DNA of 42,871 nucleotides from Penium margaritaceum (Eukaryota > Streptophyta > Zygnematophyceae > Desmidiales > Peniaceae): assembly GCA_023375785.1 (NCBI GenBank), contig SZWC01015180.1, positions 8,871-51,741 of the forward strand, given 5' to 3'. Position numbers and translations under genes: made by a program. Positions 1 through 9,667 of this stretch are shown one piece after another. Within the stretch, counting starts at the first letter, position 1; the number at the start of each line of letters is the position of its first letter. The notes below the pieces were generated by a model. It worked only from the letters and a program-made list of their open reading frames with translations, was not told the origin of the DNA and did not search any database.

Positions 1-1
1 T

Positions 2-310
2 GACCATGACCTTTGTGCAAGGGACATGTGTGCGGCTGGCATGTGCAGAGTGTACCACACGGGGGAGGGCATCCCGGAGGAGCTAATAGAGCAGATGATG
101 GACGAGCCGGGCGAAGGTGCAGGGCAGCACATGCCCAAGTGCCAGGAGGGTCTGGTGTTGAGTCTGGAGCGGCGCGTCCTCAAGTCGATGGACGGCGACA
201 TCTCGTACGTGCGAGACACACACGGTGGCGGCCGCTGTCACTTTCTCGCCGTGTTCGATGTCGCCCTTGCAACCGCAGTGCGTCGGTTGGGAGGAATCAT
301 CCCGGTATAG
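2..310 (+). CDS. Phytochrome, C-terminal exon (partial)
   Basis: This is the 3' end of a phytochrome photoreceptor gene; the rest lies to the left of the window. The reading frame ending at the TAG at 308-310 encodes a Bergerat-type ATPase C terminus of the phytochrome histidine-kinase-related domain: RVYHTGEGIPEELIEQM, then EGLVLSLERRVLKSMDGDI, then SYVRD and a final hydrophobic strand FLAVFDVALA. In phytochromes the matching blocks read like GxGIPExLxxxMF, EGLGLxxxRKLVKxMNGD and YLRE. The residues encoded before position 49 do not fit the family, and tgcag at 44-48 is a good splice acceptor, so the last exon probably begins at 49. The usual GLGL is GLVL here, which would weaken nucleotide binding, as is common in plant phytochromes whose kinase domain is degenerate. 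Family assignment is from motif recognition only. Confidence 0.72.
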   Translation, partial: DHDLCARDMCAAGMCRVYHTGEGIPEELIEQMMDEPGEGAGQHMPKCQEGLVLSLERRVLKSMDGDISYVRDTHGGGRCHFLAVFDVALATAVRRLGGIIPV

Positions 311-1607
311 TGCAAGTAGGTGAAGCTGGCAGTTGGAAAGATGACTTCTTCGCTTCCGTATGATGCCCATGATGAGTGTCTTCCGGCTTGTCCCCTCTGT
401 ATTCAGTCTCCTGGAAGGTACTTAGAGTTAGTGGAAGGCAGAGGATCTGCTTGGGGATCCTCTCTCTCTCAGCGTCCATCACAGTCTGATGGCGAGATGT
501 GGGAAAGCGTGTGGGCAGGCCGGCGAGATGCTGAGATGTGGAGAGGTGTTGTCAGGAGTCCTGGGCTCAGGAAAGTTTGCGGGTGTAGGAAATCGTCTTC
601 ACCCTACATGTCTGTGTGCAAAGGGGGCGACTGGAGAACCGGGGCTCTCCCCTTTCGGCTTGTAATGTAAGGGGATCGACGACTTCACTTCACCAGGTAG
701 TGGTTGAGCCTCAGACTCTCTTCGCTCGTGTGATCTCAATGGCGGACGAAGAGGTGCTCCCAACCATGTCTAATTGTCAAGTTACAAAGTTGTTGACCAC
801 TGAGGCTGTTCCAAAAACACATCCTTGGGCCCTGGCGAGTGAGTGGACCGGATATATCATTTCAAGTGTGCTCAAACTTGTGTGAGCTGCGCGTGAGAAA
901 CGCTCTTGGTCTGCTGAATGTGCACATCTACCTTCTCATAGCAGAGGAAGTGAATAACCTGAACATCGATACTGCAAATGCTGGTAGCATGCGAGTTTCT
1001 TGCTCGGTACTAGTGTGCTTTGCATGCTTCTCGCTGCTGCTCCCTCCTGTTTGCTGCTGCGAAGCCTGACAGCTGTCCACCCACAACACTCAAAGGAAGA
1101 AGGTTGTTTGAGGCTGGGAACTGCTTCTCCCAGGGATGCTTCTGCTATTGCCTTTAACACATGGGGTAGCACTGGATGGCCTGCCAAACATAGTAAATCT
1201 ACAACTTTCACTCAAAGCTATCGCTGTAGATGTTGCAGACATGTTTGCTCCTCCCGTGCACTCTTGCCTACATTGCGCCACGTGGCGCACCTCCGTTGCG
1301 TTGCAAACCAACTCTGTTGCTTTGTTGCTCACACGACCCCCCTGTGCTCTGACACCAATCTAAAATGCATCTAGGGCATGTAGACCCATGTTGAGACATG
1401 AGCTCAGGTGGTGAGCGGGAGAAATGCAGCGCCAAGATTTGGCGAAGTCTGGAACAAGTTAATTAAGAATCAAGGAGAGGATACAATAAGCCCTACGGAG
1501 GGCCTATATACTTGGGACTGGCCGCTAACCCACCAGGCCCCGTCATCCCCGTCGCACCAAAAGGCATGGACGGGGGAATACACATGTCACTGAACATGAA
1601 ACCACAA
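311..1607. other. Non-coding flank downstream of the phytochrome exon
   Basis: This stretch should hold the phytochrome 3' UTR and intergenic DNA. Open frames here are short (at most about 125 codons), overlap each other on both strands and show no recognisable domain. A TATA-like string, cctatatacttgg, lies at about 1503-1515 but no gene follows it. I see no RNA gene or convincing polyadenylation signal. Confidence 0.5.
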
Positions 1608-1850
1608 CCTTGAGGTCTTGCGAGGCACCGGAACAGTCAACCGTGTGCCCACGTCTCAACCAACGAGAAAATATCAAATGTACCCCAAACACCTCCATAG
1701 TATACGGTGACACACTAGCATCACCAACTAGCCAAGCTAGGCAAGCTTAGGCCTCCCGAGACACCGGAACATGTAACCGGACATCCGGATCTCAGCCACA
1801 TTTAGACTACACGTGTAGTACGAGGTCTGCTGGGTCTCCCGAGGTACTGG
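1608..1850. repeat. Degenerate tandem repeat, left part (probable old LTR split by element A)
   Basis: A motif of the form ggtctcccgag.caccgg.aca, followed by aacc, then gtccgg.tctc.acc, recurs here at about 1612, 1750 and 1832. The third copy is cut at 1850 by the left LTR of element A and continues at 10536. A fourth copy starts near 10612. The spacing is irregular, about 80-140 bases. The block is best read as part of an older minus-strand LTR that ends at 20115, but no second intact copy is present to prove this. Confidence 0.55.
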
Positions 1851-2445
1851 TGTTGGGTTTGTGTCAGTACCACACGGTGACCTCTAGCCTCGTTGCACAC
1901 TCTCCTCACTGACACAGGTGACTAACTGGAGAAAGGCAACCCCTGCTGGCTGCTACGCCATGGTGACATGACTGCATAGCGAGTCTCACAGCCGGGCATC
2001 AACCAGGCATCAAATCTCACATGTGACTGAGCGTGAAGACCACCTTCAGGCGACGACTTCATCGTGTGAAGGACCAGCAGTTGCAAGTACCGAGAAATGG
2101 AAGAACATGGCTTTCGGTCGTGTCATGTACTGTGCCAGCCGGGTTCATTTCCTGGCTTACTTTTGTGTGGTTGACACTTGCATGGCATGATTTGTGCTCA
2201 AAGGGGACAATGGGGTGTATGTGGTGTTCGAGCCCCAAGGAGGGGATAAGCCGAGAGCGAGATCGAGCTCGCCGCTCGCTCGCTCTCGGCTTGTCTCCCG
2301 TCACCCAAGACCTCGCACCCGTGTGACTCGTTTTTTTTCACTTACTCTCTCGTTACTTCTAACTTCCACGATAACACCATTGCTCGCTTGGTGTCTTCCA
2401 AGCCTCACCTCACCTGCTGCCTACTTGTCTAACGCAGCAGCCTAC
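1851..2445 (+). repeat. Element A 5' LTR
   Basis: It begins TGTTGGGTTTGTG directly after the target duplication ACTGG and ends ...CAGCAGCCTAC immediately before the primer site TGGTATCAGAGC. The 3' copy ends CCTACA, so the exact end is uncertain by one base. I could not place a TATA box or polyadenylation signal with confidence. Confidence 0.9.
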
Positions 2446-2457
2446 TGGTATCAGAGC
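2446..2457 (+). other. Element A primer binding site
   Basis: TGGTATCAGAGC is complementary to the 3' end of plant initiator-methionine tRNA, the usual minus-strand primer of Ty1/copia elements. It abuts the LTR without a spacer. Confidence 0.9.
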
Positions 2458-3493
2458 AGTTTGCGTGGAAGACGGGCAGCGGATCGATCTGCTGTCCACG
2501 TATCCTGGGTCAAACCCGCGACGGCCACTCTTGGCGTCGTGCCTTCACCCCGCCATCACAACCCATCAGCATAACAGCAGCTGACTGCTGTAGCCTCAGC
2601 AGCAGCGAGTGACGGCATTCTGCCGTCGGGGCTCTTTGGTCTTCCCCTCCTCCTGCTGGTTGGGCTCCCCTCTATTCCTGGGTTGGGTGGGGTTGGAACA
2701 GGTTCCTACAGGTGTGCCCACGGCCTTCCCATATTTCCCACGCCCACTGGGGCGGGGGAAACGCTGCCAAAAAATTTTTGGCAGCGTGGGGGGGGGCCCG
2801 TCGCCGTCTCCTAGCGTTATTTGCAGCAGCTGCAACATGAACAACGTCTCAGCTTAAGCAGCGCAGCAGCAGCAGCCTCGCAACATCCCTGCAGCAGTGG
2901 ATCTACCTCCTTAGCTCCGCAGCAGCATCCCAGCAGCAGCACCTTATCAACAGCAGCTTCGCTGCAGCATTCTAGTATCAGCGCAGCACTAGCTCAGCAG
3001 CAACTCGGCAGCAGCTCAGCAAACAGCTCCGCGACAGCTTAGCAGCAGCTCAGCAGCAGATCAGTGGCTGCTCAGCAAACTCTTCAGCAGCAGCTGAGCA
3101 GCACCTCAGTAGCTTCGCAGCAGCATCTTAGCAGCAGCGCAGCATCACCTCAGCAGCAACTCAGCAGCAGCTCAGCAAACAGCTCAGCAGCAGCGCATCA
3201 GCATATTAGCAGTTGCTCAGCAAACTGCTTAGCAGTAGCGCAGCATCACCTCAGCAGCAGCTCGACAGCTGCGCGCAAACAGCCCAGCAGCAGCTCAACA
3301 GCAGATCAGCAGCTGCTCAGCAAACATCTCAGCAGCAGCTCAGCAGCAGCTCAGTAGCAGCACGGCAGCAACAGCAGCAGCTGCAGCAAATACCTGCACC
3401 ACAGCAGCCGCATAACCAACGTGACAGGAGCAGCAAGCGGCGTTGTGGAGAATCTGCACTGCAACCTTGTAGCAGTCTCCGCACCACCGTCTG
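2458..3493 (+). other. Element A leader: CAG-rich untranslated region
   Basis: This long 5' leader holds a unique part (2458-2733), the first two-hairpin module (2734-2786) and, at 2821-3420, a stretch built almost wholly from cagcag/agctcagcag triplets. Because the repeats are triplets, all three frames stay open for long runs of Gln, Ser or Ala. These runs (for example at 2821-3042, 3064-3357 and 3213-3575) have no conserved sequence and I do not call them genes. Confidence 0.7.
2734..2786 (+). other. Two-hairpin module, copy 1 in element A leader
   Basis: Hairpin 1 at 2734-2761 pairs TTTCCC with GGGAAA and CGCCC with GGGCG around an ACTG loop. Hairpin 2 at 2762-2786 pairs CGCTGCCAAAAA with TTTTTGGCAGCG around a single A. 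The same two hairpins, in the same order on the element's sense strand, occur again at 4307-4356 and in elements B and D. Confidence 0.8.
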
Positions 3494-4183
3494 GTGGTGG
3501 TCGCCGTCACGCTGGCGCACTGGGAGGATCTCGGTGGCGACTCAGGGGAGAGCTTGGCACTACAATGCCCGGTAAGACCTCCCTCCCCTGGTGCCTCTGG
3601 GGGGATTCAGCAGCCGCACGACGCCGCTGCTGCATTGCCGCATTCAACTTGGCGTCAGGACGCGCTAGAGTTTGCTCGCACCTTCACACGTACTGCGTCC
3701 GCCGTGATAGACGCGGCAGCTGCAGCTGCTGCCACCTTTGCCACCGCAGCTAGAGCAGCACGTGCCCATGCATCAACGTCAGCTGGCCGTGCCGCCGAAT
3801 CCTACACTGAGGCGGCCGTTGTAGCTGGACCGTTGGCTGCGGCAGCGGCTGACATTGGGACACAGCTAGCGGCAGCTGCATCATCTGTGGCCTCTGCAAC
3901 AGCTTCTGTAGCTTCTGCCGTATCCACTGCAGCTACGGCCATTCGCACCTCCACAGCCGTCGCTGTTGCAGCATCCGCATCAGCACCCTCTGACATCACC
4001 ACACTCGTCACAGCGGCCGTCGTTGTAGCGGCGGTCCTTCCTACCGTTGGCGCCGCCTTCACCACAGGCTGCCTGGCACTGATTGTGCCGGTTTCATCTT
4101 GCGTCTCTGTGCTCTCCGCTGTAGCTGCTTCTATTGTCCCGCCTGTCCTTGCTCTTTTGTGCAACCCCTCACACTCCTCGTGA
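3494..4183 (+). CDS. Extra ORF upstream of gag: Ala-rich protein with hydrophobic C terminus
   Basis: The ORF gives 229 residues and lies in the leader of element A, 191 bases before the gag start. Its middle (about residues 70-165) is built from Ala, Ser and Thr with regularly placed charged residues, consistent with long amphipathic helices. Residues about 168-224 are strongly hydrophobic (blocks TTLVTAAVVVAAVLP and VLSAVAASIVPPVLALLC), enough for two membrane passes. A related ORF sits at the same place in element E, with matching blocks such as AAAAADIGTQ / TAAAANIATQ and VVPLFALL / VPPVLALL. The match across two diverged elements supports real coding. I do not recognise the family. It is not gag, protease, integrase or reverse transcriptase. 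An envelope-like or membrane-targeting role is only a guess. The start is uncertain because upstream sequence is low complexity. Confidence 0.6.
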   Translation: MVVAVTLAHWEDLGGDSGESLALQCPVRPPSPGASGGIQQPHDAAAALPHSTWRQDALEFARTFTRTASAVIDAAAAAAATFATAARAARAHASTSAGRAAESYTEAAVVAGPLAAAAADIGTQLAAAASSVASATASVASAVSTAATAIRTSTAVAVAASASAPSDITTLVTAAVVVAAVLPTVGAAFTTGCLALIVPVSSCVSVLSAVAASIVPPVLALLCNPSHSS

Positions 4184-4306
4184 GGTCTCCTTGTCTGCAT
4201 CTCCTTTCTCCCGTCCTCTGTCTCTCTCCTCTGCGGTGGCTTGGCTGTGTGATTTGGGTCGGGCTGTCTTGCAGCACATATTCATCGTGCCTAAGGCATT
4301 CCCAGT

Positions 4307-4356
4307 TTTCCCACGCCCACTGGGGCGGGGAAACTCTGCCGAAATTTTCTCGGCAG
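4307..4356 (+). other. Two-hairpin module, copy 2 in element A leader
   Basis: Hairpin 1 (4307-4333) repeats the TTTCCC / GGGAAA stem, the CGCCC / GGGCG stem and the ACTG loop. Hairpin 2 (4336-4356) pairs CTGCCGA with TCGGCAG around AATTTTC. It ends only 18 bases before the gag ATG, so a role in translation or RNA packaging is conceivable but unproven. Confidence 0.8.
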
Positions 4357-4374
4357 GGCCCATTAGTCGTCACC

Positions 4375-5002
4375 ATGCCTGGTGACGACGAGTCGGTCAT
4401 AGCAGACCTTCAGCGCCAGCTGGCCCTCGCTTGCGACGCTCAGCGTGATGCCGAAGAGCGTCTCAAAGTCGCGAATGACAACCGCGTCGCCTTCGCAGAT
4501 GAGGTGGCTGCGCTTGTGCTCAAGCGGCTTCCTGCTGCCTCTGTTCTGCCCGCTGGCTCTTCTGCTGGCGCCAGTGCCGGTGTCTCTTCCACCCCACCGG
4601 CTAACTCTACTGCCTCTAACCCTGCTGTCACCCCATCTACTGTCTCTCCTGCCGCAGTCTCCCGCCAGCATGACTTCTTCTCCCAGCCCCCTATCTTTTC
4701 TACTGGACTTGCTTTCTCTTCCTGGGAAACCCGGTTTAGTGCATGGGCCCAGGGAGAACGTCTTTGGGAATACTACTTCCCTGCCACACCTTCCTTCACC
4801 CCTGTCGCTGACGAGTCTGCTCGTGCCGTCCGCGCCCTCATTGCTGCTGCCCCTGAGACTCTCATCGACGAGGTTGGCACCTACAATGCTAACCCCGCTG
4901 TTCAGCGTTTGGCTGACCCAGTCGGTGCGTACACTATGCTTCGTCGCCGCACGACAGTCACAGGTCAGGCGGCACAAAGTGCCCTCACCGTTCAGTTCAA
5001 CA
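4375..5002 (+). pseudogene. gag: Element A gag, N-terminal part, interrupted at the N
   Basis: Gag is the structural protein of the virus-like particle. The start MPGDDESVIADLQRQL at 4375 is chosen because element E has the same type of start (MPG), and a coiled-coil-like heptad stretch follows in both. The conserved gag blocks FSSWETRFSAWAQGERLWEY and DPVGAYTMLRRRTTVTGQAA lie at about 4720-4965. The frame is broken at the N at 5003: element E has roughly 25 residues here (from TLQMRADETADEYW to RDLG) that are absent from A, and the downstream coding continues in another frame. Since the break coincides exactly with the N, it is most likely an assembly gap rather than a mutation. Confidence 0.85.
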
Positions 5003-5003
5003 N

Positions 5004-8000
5004 GATAAGGCTGCACCAGGTCAGCTGTCAGCTGTGCACACCATGGTCAACGGGTTGATCCCTGAGCTGTCGGACCTTCTCCGCGATGTCAAGGCAGACG
5101 AGCTGCAGCGTCTTGCCTCCCAGCTTGTTCCACCCGATTCCCCTCCAGGCGTTGGTGCCCTCTGGGACTTTGTCGCTGATAGGCTCGCAGCGTGGTGGAC
5201 GAGCCTCCAAAACAAGCGCCTTCATCGCACTGCAGTCGCAGGGGTGGCCGCCGTCTCCATTGCCGCCTCCAATTCTTCCTCCGCTGCTTCATCGGCCTCG
5301 TCTCCATCCTCTTCTCCCTCTACAGCCACGGCCCTTGCATCCCAAGGTCGTGGACGTGGACGCGGGTGTGGACAAGGCAAGGGGAAGGGCAAATCTGCTG
5401 CATCGTCTCGTGTTCCTGGTGAGGTGGTGTGCTGGAACTGTGGCTCCTCTGAGCACTCCGCTCGCAAGTGCCCTGCACCCCCTGACGACGTCCTCCTCGC
5501 ACGCGCCATGCGTGCCCATTGGGCGCGCACCAGCGGGCCCTCCTCTTCTTCTTCCGGTGTTAGCTCCAGCTCCAGCTCTACGTCATCCACTAGTTCCTCA
5601 CCAGCTCATGCCTACCCCACCGCCGGTGTCGCCGGCGTCCATCCGCCTGTCCTCTACCCTTGGGGCTGGCCACCGCCCTATGGAGCGCCCGCCTTCGCGG
5701 GCCCACCTTCCTTGGCCTACGTCCCTCCTCCGTGGTTCGCCTCTCCCTCGAGCGCGCCTGCTCCATCGTCTGCAGCCTCCATCGACAGCGAGCGCCAGCT
5801 AGAGCAGTCTCTCCTCCAGCGTCTTCACCTTCGTGATCAGGGAGGTGAGAGTGTGTCTTCGTTGGCCAGAGGTCTTGCCTGTCAGACTGACACAGTCCTT
5901 CGTGGGGACTCCCCCGGCCACGTCCTTGGGCTGCCATCCTCGTCTGTTCCGTGGGTCGAGCACTGGCAGTCTGTCGTTCTCCCTCGTTGTCTTGCTGCCT
6001 GTGCCTCATCCCCCCCCTCCGTCGGCACTGTTGCCACCTGTGGCGTCCTTCCCCATGTCCGTGTCTCTGGTGGCTTCTGGGTCCTTGACTCCGGAGCCAC
6101 TCATCACATGACCTCTGTTCAGTCCGCTTTTGTCTCCTTGGGTCCTGTCGGCTCTGTTCGCTTTGTGCGCACTGGTTCCGGCCAGCTCCTTCCCGTCCAA
6201 GGCGTTGGTGTTGTTCGTTTCGTCGGTCCCAGTGGCGTACTGTTTCTGCCTGACGTTCTGTTCGTGCCTTCGTTGGAACTCAGCCTACTGTCAGTGCCAT
6301 CGCTCGACGATCAGGGCATGGATTTCTCCGCTAGTCAGGGCGTGGGCACTGTCAGTCTTCGCTCTTCTGGTCACGTCGTCTTGCGGGAGGTTAAGTGTGC
6401 CAAGCTGTATCGTGTTCCCCTTCATGCCCCCTCTGTACCTGCTGTTGGCTCATCCCTTGCTCACGTCGCGCCTTCCCTTTCTCCTGCTGATATCCAGCTC
6501 TTGCATCGCCGCCTTGGCCATGCTATCACTAGCATGCTTCGCCTTCAACCCGCTGTTGGCTTGTCCCCTTCCACCTTCCCTACGCCATGCCCCTCTGACT
6601 GCTTGGACTGTGCCCAAGGCAAGATGCATCGTTCACCCTTTGCCTCTTCGGACTCCCAGTCCGCTCATCCTCTCGATCTTGTTCATGCCGACGTCATGGG
6701 GCCTCTTCCCCATGACTTTCTTGGGGGGGCCGGGCGTTACGTCCTGTGCCTCACTGACGATTTTTCCCGTTTCCGTTGGATCTTCGCTCTTCGTCACAAG
6801 AGTGATGTTGCTTCTGTCATCGCGTTGTGGCTTGTTCAGGCTGAACGTGCGTGTCAGCATTCACTGCGCGTCTTTCACAGTGATCGTGGCGGTGAGTTCC
6901 TTGGACCCACCGCCCACTTTCTTGAGTCCCAAGGGGTGTGTCTGGAGACCTCGGCTCCCTACACACCCCAGCAAAACGGAGTTTCTGAGCGTTGGAATCG
7001 GACCCTTGCCGATGGTGTCCGCACACTTCTGTCTGAGTCTGGGCTCTCCCCTCTCTTTGCCTTTGAGGCCATGAGCTATATGACCTGGGTGTGGAATCGC
7101 GTCCCTCACGGTCCTCTTCCCCGCACCGTTACGCCCTTTGAGCGTTGGTACGGCTCCCGTACTGACCTCTGTCTGGCTCGCGTCTGGGGTAGCATTGCGT
7201 CTGTCTGGCTCCCAGAGGATCTCCGCGACGGGAAACTCTCCCCGCGTGGACGTCTCTGCCCCTTCTTGGGCGTTTCCTCCCAGTCGAAAGCCTGGCGCTT
7301 CTGGGACTCAGAGCGTCAGCGCGTCGTTGAGTCCCGGGATGCCTTGTTCTTCGAGTCCGTGTTTCTCCGTGACCTCGATCGTCACTCGTCTGCTGCCTCC
7401 CTGCTTCCGCTCTCTCGGTTGCGGGGGGAGGTCGGCCCTGTAGTCCCGTTTGCCCCTGCCGTCCCTGCTGCTGTCACGTCTCAGCAGCCTTCACCCTCGG
7501 AGCGTTCTCCAACGGCCGGCACTGTGACTCCACCATCCTTTGACGCCCCCCCGTCGGTGTCGTCTAGCTCGCTTGGAGCTCCGTCATCCCCTGTGGTGTC
7601 CTCATCTGATTCCTCGTCTGCTGAGTCCATCTCTCCCGCACCTTCTGCTGCGTCCCCATCCAGTCCACTCACTCCAGTCATGCCCAGTCCACCCAGTGCT
7701 CCCCCACGCCCTGCCCCCATCGAACCTTTTGTTCGTGGCAGACGTCTGTGTGCGCTTCCCTCTCGCTCCTCTAGTGCTGCAGCGCCCTCTGCTCCACCTT
7801 CACAGACCTCGTCTGGACAGTCCCCAGCGTTGCCTACTGGTATGAACGCCCTGGGCCTAGCCACAGGAGTTGTGCATCCCAGCTCTGTCCTTGGGTACAC
7901 ACTGCTCACGTCCGAGCATGAGCGTGCGCTCGAGGTCGCCATCCTTGGGAGCATTGTCGAGTGCAATGCAACTGTTGTCGCCCTGCCTGACCCGACCACT

Positions 8001-8855
8001 GTTCGCCAGGTACGGGTAGCACCTGACTCCCAGCAATGGGAGGCTGCCATGCGGGACGAGCTCAGAGCCCTGGATGACCACGCCGTATACGAGCTGGTCG
8101 ATCTCCCACCAGGCCGCAAGGCGATCGATGCCCGCTGGGTCTTCGGTCATAAGTACAAGCCTAACGGCGAGCTCGACAAGTACAAGGCCCGACTTACAGC
8201 AAAGGGATTTTCTCAAGTCCCCGGCATTGACTTTGACGAGACTTTTGCTCCCGTCGGACGCTACACCACAGCTCGAGCCCTCCTGAGCCTTGTCACACAT
8301 CACGACTGGGAGCTCGAGCAGATGGATGTAAACAATGCCTTTCTGCACGGTCGGCTGGATGAAGAGATTTACATGGTGCAGCCTCCAGGGTTCTCTGACG
8401 GCACCAATCGAGTTTGGAGACTGAGAAAGGCCCTCTATGGCCTCAAGCAGTCACCACGGTGCTGGAACCAGGAGATCACCTCCATCCTGGAGAAGGGCGG
8501 ATATCGCCGGAGCACGGTGGATCCCTCCCTCTTTGTCACTCCACGGTCGGCTCCCTTTGCTGCCATCCTCGTGTACGTCGATGACCTGCTTATTGCGTCC
8601 CCAAGTCGCGAAGCTGTGTCAACTGTGAAGTCCCTGCTGCAGTCCGCGTACAAGATGAAAGACTTGGGTCCGGCTCGGGTGTTTCTTGGCATGGAGCGTG
8701 AGCATGACCGCGCTCATCGCGTTCTGCACGTCCACCAGGCCGCGTACGTCAGGAGCCTGGGGGAGCGCTTTGCTTCCCTGCTTGAGTCTGTCCCCACTGC
8801 CTCAACACCGATGACGCCCGCCGGGCAGAGGTTGTTGAAAACTCTGGACGTGTAA
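5004..8855 (+). pseudogene. pol: Element A gag-pol polyprotein: gag C terminus, protease, integrase, reverse transcriptase
   Basis: Coding resumes with AAPGQLSAVHTMVNG right after the N and stays open to a TAA at 8853. Domains in order: gag C terminus; zinc knuckle CX2CX4HX4C (5430-5471, CWNCGSSEHSARKC); aspartic protease motif DSGATHHM (from 6087); integrase HHCC finger (His at 6504 and 6519, Cys at 6600 and 6609); integrase core Asp 6690, Asp 6882, Glu 6987 (in HAD, HSDRGGE, NGVSE); a Ser/Pro-rich linker (about 7430-7850); reverse transcriptase from about 8030 with FAPVGR, QMDVNNAFLHG, LYGLKQSPR and the catalytic YVDDLL (8574-8591). All key residues seen are intact, so this stretch looks capable of function apart from the gag gap and the premature TAA. 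The polyprotein order protease-integrase-RT identifies Ty1/copia. Confidence 0.93.
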
Positions 8856-9560
8856 AAACTGGGGGAGACGGTGGACGTGACCGACTACCTACAAGTCATA
8901 GGGTCTCTCATGTACCTTGCCACCACCACCAGAGCAGACGTAGCCTTTGCTGTCAACTTCCTTGCGTAGTTCTCATAGTCACCACGTGCACGGCACATGG
9001 AAGCAGCACTACGTGTTGTGCGGTATGCGCTCTCCACTGCCCGCGTCGGTCTGTGTTACCGAGCGCAGCCGTCAGTGGTCGTTGATGGGTACACTGACAG
9101 TGACTGGGAACATGACACGGATGCACGCAGTCGCACTGGCTATGTCTTCCTAGTCGGTGGGACTGCGATCTCCTGGAAAAGTGGCAAGCAATGTTGTGTT
9201 GCACGCAGCTCCAGTGAGGCAGAGTATGTTGCCCTTGGTGCTGGAACCTGTGAAAGTGTCTGGTTGTGTCTTTTGTTGTAGCAATTGCGTGTTCCCATTT
9301 GCTGCATCACCTTGCGTTGCGACAACCAAAGCACAAAGGCTATTGCTGAGCATGATGGCATGCATCACACTCACACAAAGCATATCAATGTGGAACATCA
9401 TTTTGTGCGTGAGCGTGTGGCTTCAGGCGATGTTCAGATTGTGTGGGTCGACACCTGACAGCAACGTGCAGACTTCCTCACAAAGGCACTTAGCAGCAAT
9501 GTCTTCAAGGCAGCAATTCACGTTGTTGGTCTGTTGTGTCCTCGTAATCCTCCTGGTTGA
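8856..9560 (+). pseudogene. Element A RNase H and C-terminal part, with in-frame stops
   Basis: The polyprotein frame continues without a shift but is crossed by stops at 8853 (TAA), 8967 (TAG), 8976 (TAG), 9279 (TAG) and 9456 (TGA). The blocks VIGSLMYLATTTRADVAFAV, GYTDSDWEHD, SRTGYVFLVGGTAISWKSGK, SSSEAEYVAL and THTKHINVEHHFVRE are the standard copia RT connection and RNase H motifs. The natural end is the TGA at 9558-9560. Comparison with sibling copies shows the 8967 and 8976 stops replacing Gln codons (LAQFSQ), a CAG to TAG change. Confidence 0.9.
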
Positions 9561-9654
9561 CCTGTTGTGCCAGTGCCTGTGTACAGTCTTGCATCGTGTC
9601 ACTTCTCGTGACGTCGGTGTAGTGCCTGTTGTGCCGTTGTGCAAGTCGGCCGTG

Positions 9655-9667
9655 GGTCATGGGGGAG
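9655..9667 (+). other. Element A polypurine tract
   Basis: ggtcatgggggag lies directly before the 3' LTR start TGTTGGG. It is the plus-strand primer site. Elements B, D and E have closely similar tracts next to their 3' LTRs. Confidence 0.8.

Noticed and set aside
616..1374. Short ORFs after the phytochrome exon
   Set aside because: All are under 125 codons, overlap on both strands and carry no recognisable motif.
2821..3420. CAG-rich region as a CRISPR array or a poly-Gln gene
   Set aside because: There are no unique spacers between equal repeats, the units are 3-18 bases, and the open frames have no conserved sequence and no counterpart as protein in elements B and D.
3213..3753. An N-terminal extension of the element A upstream ORF through the CAG region
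   Set aside because: The frames at 3213-3575 and 3421-3753 differ from that of 3494-4183, and no shared sequence with the element E ORF supports joining them.
6130..7074. 314-codon ORF in another plus frame over the element A integrase
   Set aside because: It overlaps the HHCC and DDE motifs of the true frame and has no motif of its own; it is Ser/Leu-rich shadow coding.
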